Positions 1-8,869 are shown, numbered from the stretch's first letter. The stretch: 34,491 nt of DNA from Allobosea sp. (GCF_017308015.1 NZ_JAFKFW010000038.1:1-34491); one strand, 5' to 3'. The notes: generated from the letters alone by a model not told the origin. Numbers and translations are program-made.

Positions 1-405
1 GCGCGGCAGGATGTCAGCGCGCAGCAGGTCGAAGCCCTCGTCGAGCAGTTCAAGGGCGTGATCGAAGCGAATGGCGGCGCCATCCGCAAGGTCGAGTACT
101 GGGGCGTCAAGTCCCTCGGCTACCGCATCAAGAAGAACCGCAAGGCGCATTACACGCTGCTGAACATCGAGGCTCCCTCCGCCGCCGTGCTGGAGATGGA
201 GCGCCAGATGCGCATCAACGAAGACATCCTGCGCTTCATGACCATCAAGGTCGAAGAGCTCGAGGAAGGTCCGTCGGCCATGCTGCAGAAGCGTGACCGC
301 GACGACCGTCCGGAGCGTGGCGGCGACCGTTTCGACCGCGGCCCGCGCCGTGATCGTCCGCGTCGTGAAGACGAAGCGACCGAAACCGCCGAAGCGGAGG
401 CCTGA
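1..405 (+). CDS. rpsF: 30S ribosomal protein S6, 5' end outside window
   Basis: Small-subunit ribosomal protein S6, which binds 16S rRNA beside S18. The reading frame is open from base 1, so the start codon and roughly the first 10 residues lie upstream; the GTG at 58 is internal. The visible part keeps the S6 core, including the [19 protein letters not shown] segment and the RxxEDILRFM strand typical of the family. After the core comes a tail of about 40 residues rich in Arg and Asp, then acidic (ending TETAEAEA), which E. coli S6 lacks in this form but which is common in rhizobial S6. The stop at 403-405 is two bases before the rpsR ATG, so the genes are surely co-transcribed. Confidence 0.97.
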   Translation, partial: ARQDVSAQQVEALVEQFKGVIEANGGAIRKVEYWGVKSLGYRIKKNRKAHYTLLNIEAPSAAVLEMERQMRINEDILRFMTIKVEELEEGPSAMLQKRDRDDRPERGGDRFDRGPRRDRPRREDEATETAEAEA

Positions 406-407
406 GA

Positions 408-653
408 ATGTCGACTGCATCCGCTGGCGCCCGCCGCCCCTTCTTCCGCCGCCGCAAGTCCTGCCCGTTCTCGGGCGAAGGCGCCCCGAAGATCGACTAC
501 AAGGACGTGCGTCTGCTCTCGCGCTACATCTCCGAGCGCGGCAAGATCGTCCCGTCCCGCATTACGGCGGTCTCCGCCAAGAAGCAGCGCGAGCTCGCCC
601 AGGCGATCAAGCGCGCCCGCTTCCTCGGCCTGCTGCCCTACGTCATCCGCTGA
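408..653 (+). CDS. rpsR: 30S ribosomal protein S18
   Basis: Ribosomal protein S18, 81 residues, which pairs with S6 on the 30S platform. The family core is plain: [10 protein letters not shown] near the start, [19 protein letters not shown] in the middle and the basic end [13 protein letters not shown]. The ATG at 408 follows the rpsF stop by two bases, and a GGAGG ribosome-binding site lies inside the last rpsF codons. A strong hairpin follows about 30 bases downstream (686-710). The length is normal for alphaproteobacteria. Confidence 0.98.
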   Translation: MSTASAGARRPFFRRRKSCPFSGEGAPKIDYKDVRLLSRYISERGKIVPSRITAVSAKKQRELAQAIKRARFLGLLPYVIR

Positions 654-685
654 TCCGTTCATTCGGACCCGGCAGACGATAAATC

Positions 686-710
686 CCGGAGGCGCTTCGC
701 GCGCCTCCGG
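686..710 (+). terminator. Hairpin after rpsR, terminator or attenuator
   Basis: A perfect 10-bp stem, CCGGAGGCGC paired with GCGCCTCCGG around a 5-base loop (ttcgc), followed by TTCTCGCTTT. The T-tract is interrupted, so termination may be partial, allowing read-through into the DUF2232 gene and rplI. It is placed between the S6-S18 pair and the rest of the cluster. Confidence 0.65.
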
Positions 711-798
711 TTCTCGCTTTCAAGATCAACCGGTCGCCCGGCGGTGAAACTCCATCGGGTTCGTTGAGGCCAAAGGGCCTCTCACCCTGCCGCATCGA

Positions 799-1782
799 AT
801 GGTGCGTGAGCAGCGGGACAGCAGGACGGACTTCATGATTCCGATTGTCGGCATCGGCGCGGGCCTCGTTTCGGCCCTGCTCTTCTCAGTGGTGATCACC
901 GGATCGCCGCTGGCCGCCCTGCTGTACTCGGCAGCCCCTCTCCCGATCTTCATCGCTTCTCTGGGCTGGAACCATCGTTCCGGGCTATTCGCCACGGCTG
1001 CGGGCGCGCTCGCCGTCGCAATTGCGCTCGCCCCCACCGGCGGCATCGCGTTTGCCCTGATCATCGGCCTGCCGGCCTGGTGGATCGCCTATCTCGCCCT
1101 GCTTGCCCGCGGCGGCGCCGACGGCCAGGTCGAGTGGTACCCGCTCGGCAACCTGCTGCTCTGGATCGCCGCCACCGCCGCGATCGCGACTGTCGGCAGC
1201 GCCCTGGTCATGACCACCGATTACGAGACTTACCGCTCGGTGATCGCGCGCATGATCGAGAACCTGCTGAACGAGATGGTGCGCGGCAAGCTGATCGCCC
1301 TGCCCGGCGACGTCCAGGTCAAGGAGCTGGCGCAGAGCCTGGCGCCGGCCGTGCCGCTCGGCATCGGCGCCTCCTTCGTCACCACCATCACCGCCAATCT
1401 CTGGCTGGCCGCCCGCGCCGTGAAGATGTCGGACCGCCTGCCGCGTCCCTGGCCCTTCATCCCGTCGACGACGCTGCCGCGGCAAGCACTGCTCTTGCTG
1501 ATCGCCGCCGGTTTTGCCGCGACGATGGGCGGTTTTATCGGTGTTGCCGCCATGGCCTTCGTCGGCGCGCTGCTCGCCGCCTTCATGTTCAGCGGACTCA
1601 CCACGCTGCACGACATCTCGCGCGGCCGCGCCTGGCGGATGCCGATGCTGATCTCGATCTATGTCGCCCTCGTCGTCATGCAGGCCGTTCTGACGCCGCT
1701 GCTCGCGATCACCGGGGTCATCGACACGCTGCTCGGCCTGCGCAAGCGGGCCGCGCTGCCGCCTCCGCCTAACCGTTCCTGA
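799..1782 (+). CDS. DUF2232 polytopic membrane protein
   Basis: Integral membrane protein of about 327 residues that lies between rpsR and rplI in many alphaproteobacteria and matches the DUF2232 (YybS-like) pattern by context and composition. Several hydrophobic segments can be read, including residues ~13-35, 38-55, 60-85, 105-130, 190-212, 228-270 and 280-305, with a more polar stretch at 135-185. No catalytic motif is visible and the molecular role is unknown. The ATG at 799 has no clear ribosome-binding site; the in-frame ATG at 835 starts directly at the first hydrophobic helix (MIPIVGIGAG) and is an equally good start. The gene ends 36 bp before rplI. Confidence 0.8.
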   Translation: MVREQRDSRTDFMIPIVGIGAGLVSALLFSVVITGSPLAALLYSAAPLPIFIASLGWNHRSGLFATAAGALAVAIALAPTGGIAFALIIGLPAWWIAYLALLARGGADGQVEWYPLGNLLLWIAATAAIATVGSALVMTTDYETYRSVIARMIENLLNEMVRGKLIALPGDVQVKELAQSLAPAVPLGIGASFVTTITANLWLAARAVKMSDRLPRPWPFIPSTTLPRQALLLLIAAGFAATMGGFIGVAAMAFVGALLAAFMFSGLTTLHDISRGRAWRMPMLISIYVALVVMQAVLTPLLAITGVIDTLLGLRKRAALPPPPNRS

Positions 1783-1818
1783 AACCCTCGTCACAAGACA
1801 GAACAAGGAGAAGACAAA

Positions 1819-2385
1819 ATGGAAGTGATCCTGCTCGAGCGCGTCGCCAAGCTTGGCCAGATGGGCGACATCGTGAAGGTGCGCGACGGCTTCGGCCGCA
1901 ACTACCTGCTCGCCCGCGGCAAGGCCCTGCGCGCCACCGAGGACAACAAGAAGCGCTTCGAGAGCCAGAAGCTCGAACTCGAGACCCGCAACCTCGAGCT
2001 GAAGTCCGAGGCCGATGCGGTCGCAGAGCGCCTCGACGGCCAGAGCGTCACCATCCTGCGCCAGTCGGGCGAGTCCGGCGTGCTGTACGGCTCGGTCTCG
2101 ACCCGCGACATCGCCGAGGCCCTGACCAAGGACGGCTTCAATGTCTCGCGCGGCCAGGTGACGCTGAACACCCCGATCAAGACGCTCGGCCTGCACACCG
2201 TTCCGGTCGTGCTGCATCCGGAAGTCTCGGTTACGATCACCGTCAACGTCGCCCGTTCGGCCGAAGAGGCCGACCGTCAGGCCGCCGGCGAGAACGTCAC
2301 CGCCCGCGAGGAGTTCGATCTCGACGATCTCGGCCTCGAGGTCGGTGCGGCGCTGGCCGAAGCCGGCGACGACGACGATCGCTGA
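1819..2385 (+). CDS. rplI: 50S ribosomal protein L9
   Basis: Large-subunit ribosomal protein L9, which bridges the L1 stalk base and neighbouring ribosomes. The N-terminal domain begins with [19 protein letters not shown] and [14 protein letters not shown], the L9 signature. A long charged connecting helix covers residues ~40-75 and the C-terminal domain runs ~80-150. The protein has 188 residues against about 149 in E. coli; the excess is an acidic tail ending in GDDDDR, as in other rhizobial L9. AAGGAG lies 8 bases before the ATG at 1819, fixing the start. A clear intrinsic terminator follows at 2411. Confidence 0.97.
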   Translation: MEVILLERVAKLGQMGDIVKVRDGFGRNYLLARGKALRATEDNKKRFESQKLELETRNLELKSEADAVAERLDGQSVTILRQSGESGVLYGSVSTRDIAEALTKDGFNVSRGQVTLNTPIKTLGLHTVPVVLHPEVSVTITVNVARSAEEADRQAAGENVTAREEFDLDDLGLEVGAALAEAGDDDDR

Positions 2386-2410
2386 GCCTTAGCGCTCCCG
2401 AATCGAGTCA

Positions 2411-2440
2411 AGGGCGCCGTGGCAACACGGCGCCCTTTTC
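2411..2440 (+). terminator. Rho-independent terminator of the rpsF-rplI cluster
   Basis: Perfect 11-bp stem AGGGCGCCGTG / CACGGCGCCCT with a GCAA tetraloop (2422-2425), followed by TTTTC. It starts 25 bases after the rplI stop and closes the ribosomal-protein unit, so dnaB needs its own promoter in the next 165 bases. Confidence 0.9.
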
Positions 2441-2574
2441 GTCTGCGGCTGTGAACTGCGTGGATTGACCGTCAACATGCTGGCAGAAGCTGGCGGAGTG
2501 CTAAACTAGGTTCATTCCGACTCAGTTGCCGCCATGCGCTCCGCTTCCCGCGGTCCGAATGCCGGCTTGAAGAT

Positions 2575-2594
2575 GTAAGTAAACTCTTACTTAC
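2575..2594. promoter_or_regulatory. Inverted repeat just upstream of dnaB, possible operator
   Basis: GTAAGTA (2575-2581) and TACTTAC (2588-2594) form a perfect 7-bp inverted repeat with a 6-base spacer (aactct). It ends 10 bases before the dnaB ATG and is AT-rich against a GC-rich background. Symmetry and size resemble operators of TetR-type repressors, but an mRNA hairpin in the dnaB leader is equally possible. No convincing -35/-10 pair was found in 2441-2574, which otherwise holds nothing I can name apart from a short TTGAC-C-GTCAA palindrome at about 2465. Confidence 0.4.
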
Positions 2595-2604
2595 CAAGGC
2601 AGCC

Positions 2605-4092
2605 ATGGCCCCCGTCACCGCCCTCGTCGCCCGCCTCGACAACCGCGAGGCGGAATTCCGCGTACAGCCTCACAATATCGAGGCCGAGCAGGCACTGCTG
2701 GGCGCTATCCTGGTCAATAACGACGCGTTCTACCGCGTCTCCGATTTCCTGCTGCCAGAGCATTTCTTCGAGCCGGTCCACCAGCGCGTCTACGAGCTGG
2801 TCGCGAGCATGATCCGGGCCGGCAAGATCGCGACGCCGATCACGCTCAAGACCTTCGTCAACGACATCGATCTCGGCGAAATCACGCCGAGCCAGTATCT
2901 CGCCCGTCTCGCCGCCGAGGCGACGACCGTCATCAACGCCGCCGATTACGGCCGCACGATCTACGACCTCGCGGTGCGCCGCCAGCTCATCGGCGTCGGC
3001 GAGGATCTCGTCAACGTCGCCTATGACGCGCCGGTCGAGATGGCGCCGCGCGAGCAGATCGAGGATGCCGAGCGCCGGCTCTACGAGCTCGCCGAAAAGG
3101 GCCGCTACGAGGGCGGCTTCCAGAAATTCGACGGGGCGCTGCGCCTCGCCATCGACATGGCGGCGAGCGCCTACCAGCGCGCCGGCGGCCTCTCCGGCAT
3201 CTCGACGGGCCTGCGCGACGTCGACCAGCGCATGGGCGGCCTGCAACGCTCCGACCTGCTCGTGCTCGCCGGGCGCCCTGCCATGGGCAAGACTTCGCTC
3301 GCGACCAACATCGCCTTCAACATCGCCAAGGCGTGGCGCGGGGAGCGGCAGGAGGACGGCTCCATCAAGACGGTCGACGGCGGCATCGTCGGCTTCTTCT
3401 CGCTGGAAATGTCGGCCGACCAGCTCGCGACACGTATCGTGGCCGAGCAGTCGAGCATCTCCTCCTACAAGATCAGGCAGGGCCGCATCACCGAGGGCGA
3501 TTTCGCCCGATTGACCGATGTCGCCGCCCAGATCGAAAAGCTGCCGCTCTATATCGACCAGACCGGCGGCATCTCGATCGCCCAGCTGATGGCGCGCGCC
3601 CGACGCCTGAAGCGGCAGAAGGGACTAGACGTCCTGTTCATCGACTACCTGCAGCTCCTTTCCGGCTCGTCCAAGAACAGCCAGAACCGCGTGCAGGAGC
3701 TGACCGAGATCACGACCAGCCTGAAGGCGCTGGCCAAGGAACTCAACGTCCCGATCATCGCGCTCTCGCAGCTCTCGCGTCAGGTCGAGAATCGCGACGA
3801 CAAGCGCCCGCAGCTTTCGGACCTGCGCGAATCCGGCTCGATCGAGCAGGACGCCGACGTGGTGATGTTCGTCTACCGCGAGGAATACTACCTCAAGGGC
3901 AAGGAGCCGCGCCCCGGCACCGAAGAGCACAACAAGTGGCAGATCGAGATGGAAGCCATGCACGGAGTCGCCGAACTGATCATCGGAAAGCAGCGCCACG
4001 GCCCGACCGGCGCAGTGGCCTTGCAGTTCGACGCGGATGTGACACGCTTCTCCGACCGCGCCGACGAGTTGCGCCTTCCGGACCGTGAATGA
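2605..4092 (+). CDS. dnaB: Replicative DNA helicase DnaB
   Basis: Hexameric 5'-3' helicase that unwinds the fork and interacts with primase and the clamp loader. The N-terminal domain covers residues ~18-125 (PHNIEAEQALLG start), then a linker and the RecA-like ATPase from ~175. Walker A is GRPAMGKTS (223-231), Walker B LFIDYLQLL (344-352, Asp347), and the LSQLSRQVE and GSIEQDADVV motifs (~387-420) are intact, with the KQRHGPTG element near 462-469. A short insert (RGERQEDGSIKTVDG, 245-259) precedes the SLEMS motif, as is usual in alphaproteobacteria. There is no intein. The length of 495 residues is normal. The stop overlaps the alr start in ATGA, so alr is translationally coupled. The start ATG has only a weak AAGG ahead of it. 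Confidence 0.97.
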   Translation: MAPVTALVARLDNREAEFRVQPHNIEAEQALLGAILVNNDAFYRVSDFLLPEHFFEPVHQRVYELVASMIRAGKIATPITLKTFVNDIDLGEITPSQYLARLAAEATTVINAADYGRTIYDLAVRRQLIGVGEDLVNVAYDAPVEMAPREQIEDAERRLYELAEKGRYEGGFQKFDGALRLAIDMAASAYQRAGGLSGISTGLRDVDQRMGGLQRSDLLVLAGRPAMGKTSLATNIAFNIAKAWRGERQEDGSIKTVDGGIVGFFSLEMSADQLATRIVAEQSSISSYKIRQGRITEGDFARLTDVAAQIEKLPLYIDQTGGISIAQLMARARRLKRQKGLDVLFIDYLQLLSGSSKNSQNRVQELTEITTSLKALAKELNVPIIALSQLSRQVENRDDKRPQLSDLRESGSIEQDADVVMFVYREEYYLKGKEPRPGTEEHNKWQIEMEAMHGVAELIIGKQRHGPTGAVALQFDADVTRFSDRADELRLPDRE

Positions 4093-5231
4093 TGCCCGCC
4101 GACCTGACTGACTCCGGCGCCTTCGGCGCAACCCTCACCATCGATCTCGACGCGCTGGTTTCGAACTGGCGTCTGCTGGGCGAGCGAGCCGGCACCGAGG
4201 CCGGCACCGAGGCCGGCGCCGTGGTCAAGGCGGACGCCTATGGCATCGGCATCGAGCCGGCCGTGACGGCGCTCGACAAGGCCGGCTGCAGGAGCTTCTT
4301 CGTCGCCCATGTCTCCGAGGCCATCCGCGCCCGCAAGGTCGCGCCGGATGCCACGATCTATGTGCTGAACGGACTTTTGCCCGGCGCCGCCGAGACCTTC
4401 GCGGCACATGGCCTGTCGCCGGTGCTGGGCTCGCATGAGGAATTGCTGGAATGGGCCTCCTTCCGGCAGACCGGCGCGCAGGTCCGGCCGGCGGCGCTGC
4501 ATGTCGACACCGCGATGAACCGGCTCGGGCTCTGGCCGGGCGAAGGACTGAACCTGGCGCGCGAACGTTCCGGCGTGATCGCGGCAGCGGGAATCGGACT
4601 GGTCATGAGCCATTTCGCTTCTTCCGAGGACGAAGCCGACCCGGCCAATGCTCGCCAGATCGCCGCCTTCGCCGAGATCGCGGCGGCCCTGCCCGACGTG
4701 CCGGCCTCGCTCAAGAACTCGTCGGGCCATTTCCTCAAGGGCTGCCCGTCCTACCAGCTCACCCGGCCGGGTTACGCGCTCTATGGCGGCAATCCCACGC
4801 CCGGAAAGCCGAACCCGATGAGGCCGGTCGTCGGTCTGGAGGCGACGATCATCCAGACCCGCGAGGTCGAGGACGGCACGCAGGTCGGCTATAACGGACG
4901 CTGGACCGCCAAGGGCAGGCGCAGGCTCGCGACGATCTGTCTCGGCTATGCCGACGGCTATCCGCGCAACGGAAGCTGGACCGACAGCGCGACCGGCGGA
5001 TCGGCCATGATCGGCGACGTTCCTTGCCCCTTCGTCGGCTCGGTCTCGATGGACCTGATTATCATCGACGTCACCGGCGCCCCGCAGGACGCTGCGAAGC
5101 GTGGTGCGAGCGTGAGGCTGATCGGCGGGCCGCTCGACCTGGAGACTGTCGGTGCCGGCGCCAAAACCATCGGTTACGAGATCCTGACCAATCTCGGCCG
5201 CCGCTACCACCGGCGCTATATCGGCGGCTGA
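4089..5231 (+). CDS. alr: Alanine racemase
   Basis: PLP-dependent racemase converting L-alanine to D-alanine for peptidoglycan. The PLP lysine is Lys47 in VVKADAYG and the opposite catalytic base is Tyr268 in VGYNGRWTA; the GYADGYPR segment (286-293) and the SMDL motif (320-323) are also present. It has 380 residues, typical of the family. The gene starts inside the dnaB stop (ATGA) and its own TGA overlaps the radA ATG by one base, giving a dnaB-alr-radA coupled unit, a common alphaproteobacterial arrangement. Oddity: a 12-base tandem repeat gives EAGTEAGTEAGA just before the PLP lysine, so the loop in front of the cofactor strand is slightly extended. Confidence 0.95.
   Translation: MMPADLTDSGAFGATLTIDLDALVSNWRLLGERAGTEAGTEAGAVVKADAYGIGIEPAVTALDKAGCRSFFVAHVSEAIRARKVAPDATIYVLNGLLPGAAETFAAHGLSPVLGSHEELLEWASFRQTGAQVRPAALHVDTAMNRLGLWPGEGLNLARERSGVIAAAGIGLVMSHFASSEDEADPANARQIAAFAEIAAALPDVPASLKNSSGHFLKGCPSYQLTRPGYALYGGNPTPGKPNPMRPVVGLEATIIQTREVEDGTQVGYNGRWTAKGRRRLATICLGYADGYPRNGSWTDSATGGSAMIGDVPCPFVGSVSMDLIIIDVTGAPQDAAKRGASVRLIGGPLDLETVGAGAKTIGYEILTNLGRRYHRRYIGG
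4188..4217 (+). repeat. 12-base tandem repeat inside alr
   Basis: The unit GCCGGCACCGAG occurs twice in a row (4188-4199, 4200-4211) followed by a half unit (GCCGGC). It keeps the reading frame and adds Ala-Gly-Thr-Glu units between the first helix and the PLP-lysine strand. It looks like replication slippage. Confidence 0.8.
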
Positions 5232-6631
5232 TGGCCAGGCGCGGACCGACCTATCACTGCCAGGCCTGCGGCGCGGTCTATCACCGCTGGCAGGGCAAGT
5301 GCGATGCCTGCGGGACCTGGTCCTCGCTGGTCGAGGAGGCTCAGGCCGCGCCCGTTCCCGGCGGCGGCCGGCCCTCCTCCAGCGGGCGCACGCGCGGCCG
5401 CGTCTTCGCGTTGGAGACGCTGAAAGGCGAGACGCAGGACGCACCGCGCATCGCCTCCGGCATCGGCGAGCTCGACCGCGTCACCGGGGGCGGCTTCGTG
5501 CCGGGCTCGGTGCTGCTGATCGGCGGCGATCCCGGCATCGGCAAGTCGACGCTGCTGATGCAGGCCTGCGCAGCGCTCGCCAAGGCAGGCAAGCGGGTCG
5601 TCTATGTTTCGGGCGAAGAATCGACCGGGCAGGTACGGCTCCGCGCCGAACGGATGGGGTTGGCCGAGGCGCCGGTCGATCTCGCGGCCGAGACCAATGT
5701 CGAGGACATCGTCGCGACACTGGGCCAGGGCGAGCGCCCTGCCCTCGTGGTGATCGATTCGATCCAGACGATGTGGTCGGGCGAGGTCGAGAGCGCGCCA
5801 GGCACGGTGACGCAGGTGCGCGGCTCGGCCCAGGCACTGATCCGCTACGCGAAGACCAGCGGCGTCTGCCTGATCCTGGTTGGGCACGTCACCAAGGACG
5901 GGCAGATCGCCGGCCCGCGCGTGGTCGAACACATGGTCGATGCCGTGCTCTCCTTCGAAGGCGAAGGGGCGCACTCGTTCAGAATCCTGCGCGGCCAGAA
6001 GAACCGTTTCGGCGCGACCGACGAGATCGGCGTCTTCGAGATGACCGGCAAGGGGCTGTCGGAAGTCACCAACCCCTCCGCGCTCTTCCTCGCGGGCCGT
6101 GATCAGCCGGCGCCGGGCGCGGCCGTCTTCGCCGGCATGGAAGGCACGCGGCCGGTCCTGGTCGAGATCCAGGCGCTGGTCGCGCCGACAGCGCTCGGCA
6201 CGCCGCGGCGCGCTGTCGTCGGATGGGAGAACAGCCGGCTCGCCATGGTGCTGGCCGTGCTCGAGACCCATGGCGGCCTCAGGCTCGGCCAGCACGACGT
6301 GTATCTCAATGTCGCCGGTGGCCTGCGCGTCAACGAGCCGGCGGCCGATGTCGCGGTCGCCGCGGCGCTGGTCTCCTCACTGAGCGGAGCAACCCTGCCG
6401 CAGGAAGCGGTCTATTTCGGCGAGATCGCGCTGTCGGGCGCGATTCGGCCGGTCGCGGTCGCCGCGGCGCGTCTTCGGGAAGCGGCCAAGCTCGGCTTCG
6501 AGGCCGCGCTGATGCCCGCGGGCGGTGCCGATCACGGCGATGGCAACGGGCTCACACTGCGCCGTTTCGGCCATGTGACGGAACTCGTTGCCGATATCGC
6601 GGCGCGCGCACCTCGCAGAGATGTGAAATGA
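5231..6631 (+). CDS. radA: DNA repair protein RadA
   Basis: RecA-related branch-migration ATPase/helicase in recombinational repair. The ATG at 5231 is chosen because it begins the conserved N-terminus (MARRGPTYHC) and overlaps the alr stop as TGATG. The N-terminal zinc finger uses Cys10, Cys13, Cys24 and Cys27. Walker A is GDPGIGKST (99-107), Walker B LVVIDS (172-177), and the RadA-specific KNRFG motif is at 257-261. The C-terminal Lon-protease-like domain covers ~285-460. The protein has 466 residues, a normal length. The reading frame is open for about 200 bases upstream within alr, but that extension has no family resemblance. Confidence 0.97.
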   Translation: MARRGPTYHCQACGAVYHRWQGKCDACGTWSSLVEEAQAAPVPGGGRPSSSGRTRGRVFALETLKGETQDAPRIASGIGELDRVTGGGFVPGSVLLIGGDPGIGKSTLLMQACAALAKAGKRVVYVSGEESTGQVRLRAERMGLAEAPVDLAAETNVEDIVATLGQGERPALVVIDSIQTMWSGEVESAPGTVTQVRGSAQALIRYAKTSGVCLILVGHVTKDGQIAGPRVVEHMVDAVLSFEGEGAHSFRILRGQKNRFGATDEIGVFEMTGKGLSEVTNPSALFLAGRDQPAPGAAVFAGMEGTRPVLVEIQALVAPTALGTPRRAVVGWENSRLAMVLAVLETHGGLRLGQHDVYLNVAGGLRVNEPAADVAVAAALVSSLSGATLPQEAVYFGEIALSGAIRPVAVAAARLREAAKLGFEAALMPAGGADHGDGNGLTLRRFGHVTELVADIAARAPRRDVK

Positions 6632-6738
6632 CCTCGCCGGATGGGTGACGCAGAAGCCCGGAACGCGTATAGCAAAGCCGAAACGGCCGCCCTGCCTCCG
6701 GCCGGTCGGCACCTGACCACAGCAAAGCGGCCCTCCCA

Positions 6739-7356
6739 ATGCCTGTCACCATTCTCGATCTCGTCGTCATCGGCGTGGTTCTGATCTCTGCTTTGCTCGC
6801 GGCGGTGCGCGGCTTCACGCGCGAAGTGCTCGCGATCGTCTCATGGATCGCGGCGGCCGCCGTCGCCTGGGTGTTCCATCCCCAGCTCGTGCCCTTCATC
6901 AAGCAGTACATTCCGGCCAGTTCGGCACAGGATACGATCGCGCTGGTCGCCGCGATCGCGGCGCTGTTCCTGGGCACCCTGATCGTCGTCTCGCTGATCA
7001 CCGCCCGGATCTCCGATTTCGTGCTGGATTCACGCATCGGCGCACTGGATCGCACGCTCGGCTTCGTCTTCGGCGCCGCACGCGGCCTTTTGCTGGCGGT
7101 GATCGGCTACCTGTTCTTCACGGCGCTGGTCGGCGGCGAGAAGCTGCCGGTCTGGGCCAAGGACGCCAAAGCCAGGCCGATCCTGGAAGAAACCGGCCGC
7201 TCGCTGATCTCGATGCTGCCGCAGGACGTCAATGCCGATTTCATCAAGAATCTGCTGAAGAAGCCCGCTGCCGAGTCCGCTCCGGAAGCCCCGGCCGAGG
7301 AGCCGCGCAGCCCCGCGACGCCGGCACCGGTTGCACCTGCCCCGGCCCGTCCCTAA
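6739..7356 (+). CDS. cvpA: CvpA family membrane protein
   Basis: Membrane protein of the CvpA family (205 residues), named for colicin V production and usually found directly before purF, as here. Four hydrophobic helices can be read at residues ~5-22, 27-47, 66-90 and 105-130, with the family-type RGFTREVL sequence after helix 1 and RTLGFVFGAARGLL leading into the last helix. A soluble tail from ~140 ends in a Pro/Ala-rich stretch (~175-205). The biochemical role is not established; links to envelope stability are known for other members. The 107-base gap after radA shows no clear promoter. Confidence 0.9.
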   Translation: MPVTILDLVVIGVVLISALLAAVRGFTREVLAIVSWIAAAAVAWVFHPQLVPFIKQYIPASSAQDTIALVAAIAALFLGTLIVVSLITARISDFVLDSRIGALDRTLGFVFGAARGLLLAVIGYLFFTALVGGEKLPVWAKDAKARPILEETGRSLISMLPQDVNADFIKNLLKKPAAESAPEAPAEEPRSPATPAPVAPAPARP

Positions 7357-7396
7357 TTGAGGCGTAGCTTAGCCGTCACAGCGCGTGGAGCTCGAC

Positions 7397-8869
7397 ATGA
7401 TCTCGCAATCCGAGACTGACACCGCCTTCGATCCCGATGCCGACCGGCTGCGGGAGGAATGCGGCGTCTTCGGCATCTACGGCCATGCCGATGCTGCGGC
7501 GCTGACAGCACTCGGCCTGCATGCGCTCCAGCATCGTGGCCAGGAGGCGGCGGGCATCGTCTCCTTCGACGGCAAGCGCTTCCATTCCGAACGCCGCCTC
7601 GGCCTGGTCGGCGACGCTTTCTCGGAAGCCAGCGTCATCGACAAGCTCAAGGGCAAGCAGGCCATCGGCCATGTCCGCTATTCGACCACCGGCGAGACGA
7701 TCCTGCGCAACGTCCAGCCGCTTTTCGCCGAGCTTCATGGCGGCGGCTTCGCCGTCGCGCATAACGGCAACCTGACCAACGGGCTCACGCTGCGCCGCAA
7801 TCTCGTCCGCGACGGTGCGATCTACCAGTCGACCTCCGATACCGAGGTGCTGCTGCATCTCGTGGCGCGCAGTCGCAAGCAGCAATTCATCGACCGCTTC
7901 ATCGAGGCGATCCGCCAGATCGAGGGCGCCTATGCCTTCGTCGGCATGACCAACAAGAAGCTGATCGGCGCGCGCGATCCGCTCGGCATCCGCCCGCTCG
8001 TGCTCGGCGATCTCGACGGCTGCCCGATCCTCACCTCCGAAACCTGCGCTCTCGACATCATCGGCGCCAAGTTCGTGCGTGAGATCGAGAACGGCGAGGT
8101 CGTGATCATCTCCGAAACGGGGATCGAGAGCCACAAGCCCTTCCCGCCGGTGGCCGAGCGGCCCTGCATCTTCGAATACATCTATTTCGCCCGCCCCGAT
8201 TCCATCGTGAAGGGCCGCAGCATCTACGAGCGCCGCAAGGCGATGGGTGCGGTGCTGGCGCAGGAAGCGCCGACCGAGGCCGATGTCGTCGTGCCCGTGC
8301 CGGATTCCGGCGTGCCGGCGGCGCTGGGCTATGCCCAGGCCAGCGGCATTCCCTTCGAGCTCGGCATCATCCGCAACCACTATGTCGGCCGCACCTTCAT
8401 CGAGCCGACGCAGAAGGTCCGCGAACTCGGCGTCAAGCTGAAGCATTCTGCCAACCGTTCGGTGGTCGAGGGCAAGCGCATCATCCTGGTCGACGATTCG
8501 ATCGTGCGTGGCACCACCTCGTTCAAGATCGTGAAGATGATGCGCGAGGCCGGCGCCAAGGAGGTGCATTTCCGCATCTCCTCGCCGCCGATCACCCATC
8601 CGGACTATTACGGCATCGACACGCCCGACCGGGAGAAACTGCTCGCCGCGACCCATTCGCTGGAGGAGATGCGCCAGTTCGTCGGCGCGGATTCGCTGGC
8701 CTTCATCTCGGTCGACGGGCTCTATCGTGCCATGGGTCACGAGCGGCGCGACCCGGCCCGGCCGCAATTCACCGACCATTGCTTCACCGGCGACTATCCG
8801 ACCTCGCTCACCGACATGGTCGGCGAGAGCGCCAAGCAGCGGATCTCGCTGCTGGCCGAAGCCGGCTGA
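7397..8869 (+). CDS. purF: Amidophosphoribosyltransferase
   Basis: First committed enzyme of purine synthesis: PRPP plus glutamine gives 5-phosphoribosylamine. I chose the ATG at 7397, with GGAG six bases upstream, over the in-frame GTG at 7385. The N-terminal glutaminase domain has its nucleophile at Cys22 (REECGVFGI) behind a 21-residue propeptide. The PRPP loop ILVDDSIVRGTT is at 363-374. The protein has 490 residues. In the Bacillus-type enzyme four cysteines hold an Fe-S cluster; here two matching positions remain (Cys257, Cys462) but the other two are Asp403 and Thr459, so no cluster should form. It forms a conserved block with cvpA and the following dehydrogenase. Confidence 0.96.
   Translation: MISQSETDTAFDPDADRLREECGVFGIYGHADAAALTALGLHALQHRGQEAAGIVSFDGKRFHSERRLGLVGDAFSEASVIDKLKGKQAIGHVRYSTTGETILRNVQPLFAELHGGGFAVAHNGNLTNGLTLRRNLVRDGAIYQSTSDTEVLLHLVARSRKQQFIDRFIEAIRQIEGAYAFVGMTNKKLIGARDPLGIRPLVLGDLDGCPILTSETCALDIIGAKFVREIENGEVVIISETGIESHKPFPPVAERPCIFEYIYFARPDSIVKGRSIYERRKAMGAVLAQEAPTEADVVVPVPDSGVPAALGYAQASGIPFELGIIRNHYVGRTFIEPTQKVRELGVKLKHSANRSVVEGKRIILVDDSIVRGTTSFKIVKMMREAGAKEVHFRISSPPITHPDYYGIDTPDREKLLAATHSLEEMRQFVGADSLAFISVDGLYRAMGHERRDPARPQFTDHCFTGDYPTSLTDMVGESAKQRISLLAEAG

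Noticed and set aside
2605-4092. Possible intein in DnaB
   Set aside because: The Walker A region and the rest of the ATPase domain are uninterrupted and the length is normal for DnaB without an intein.
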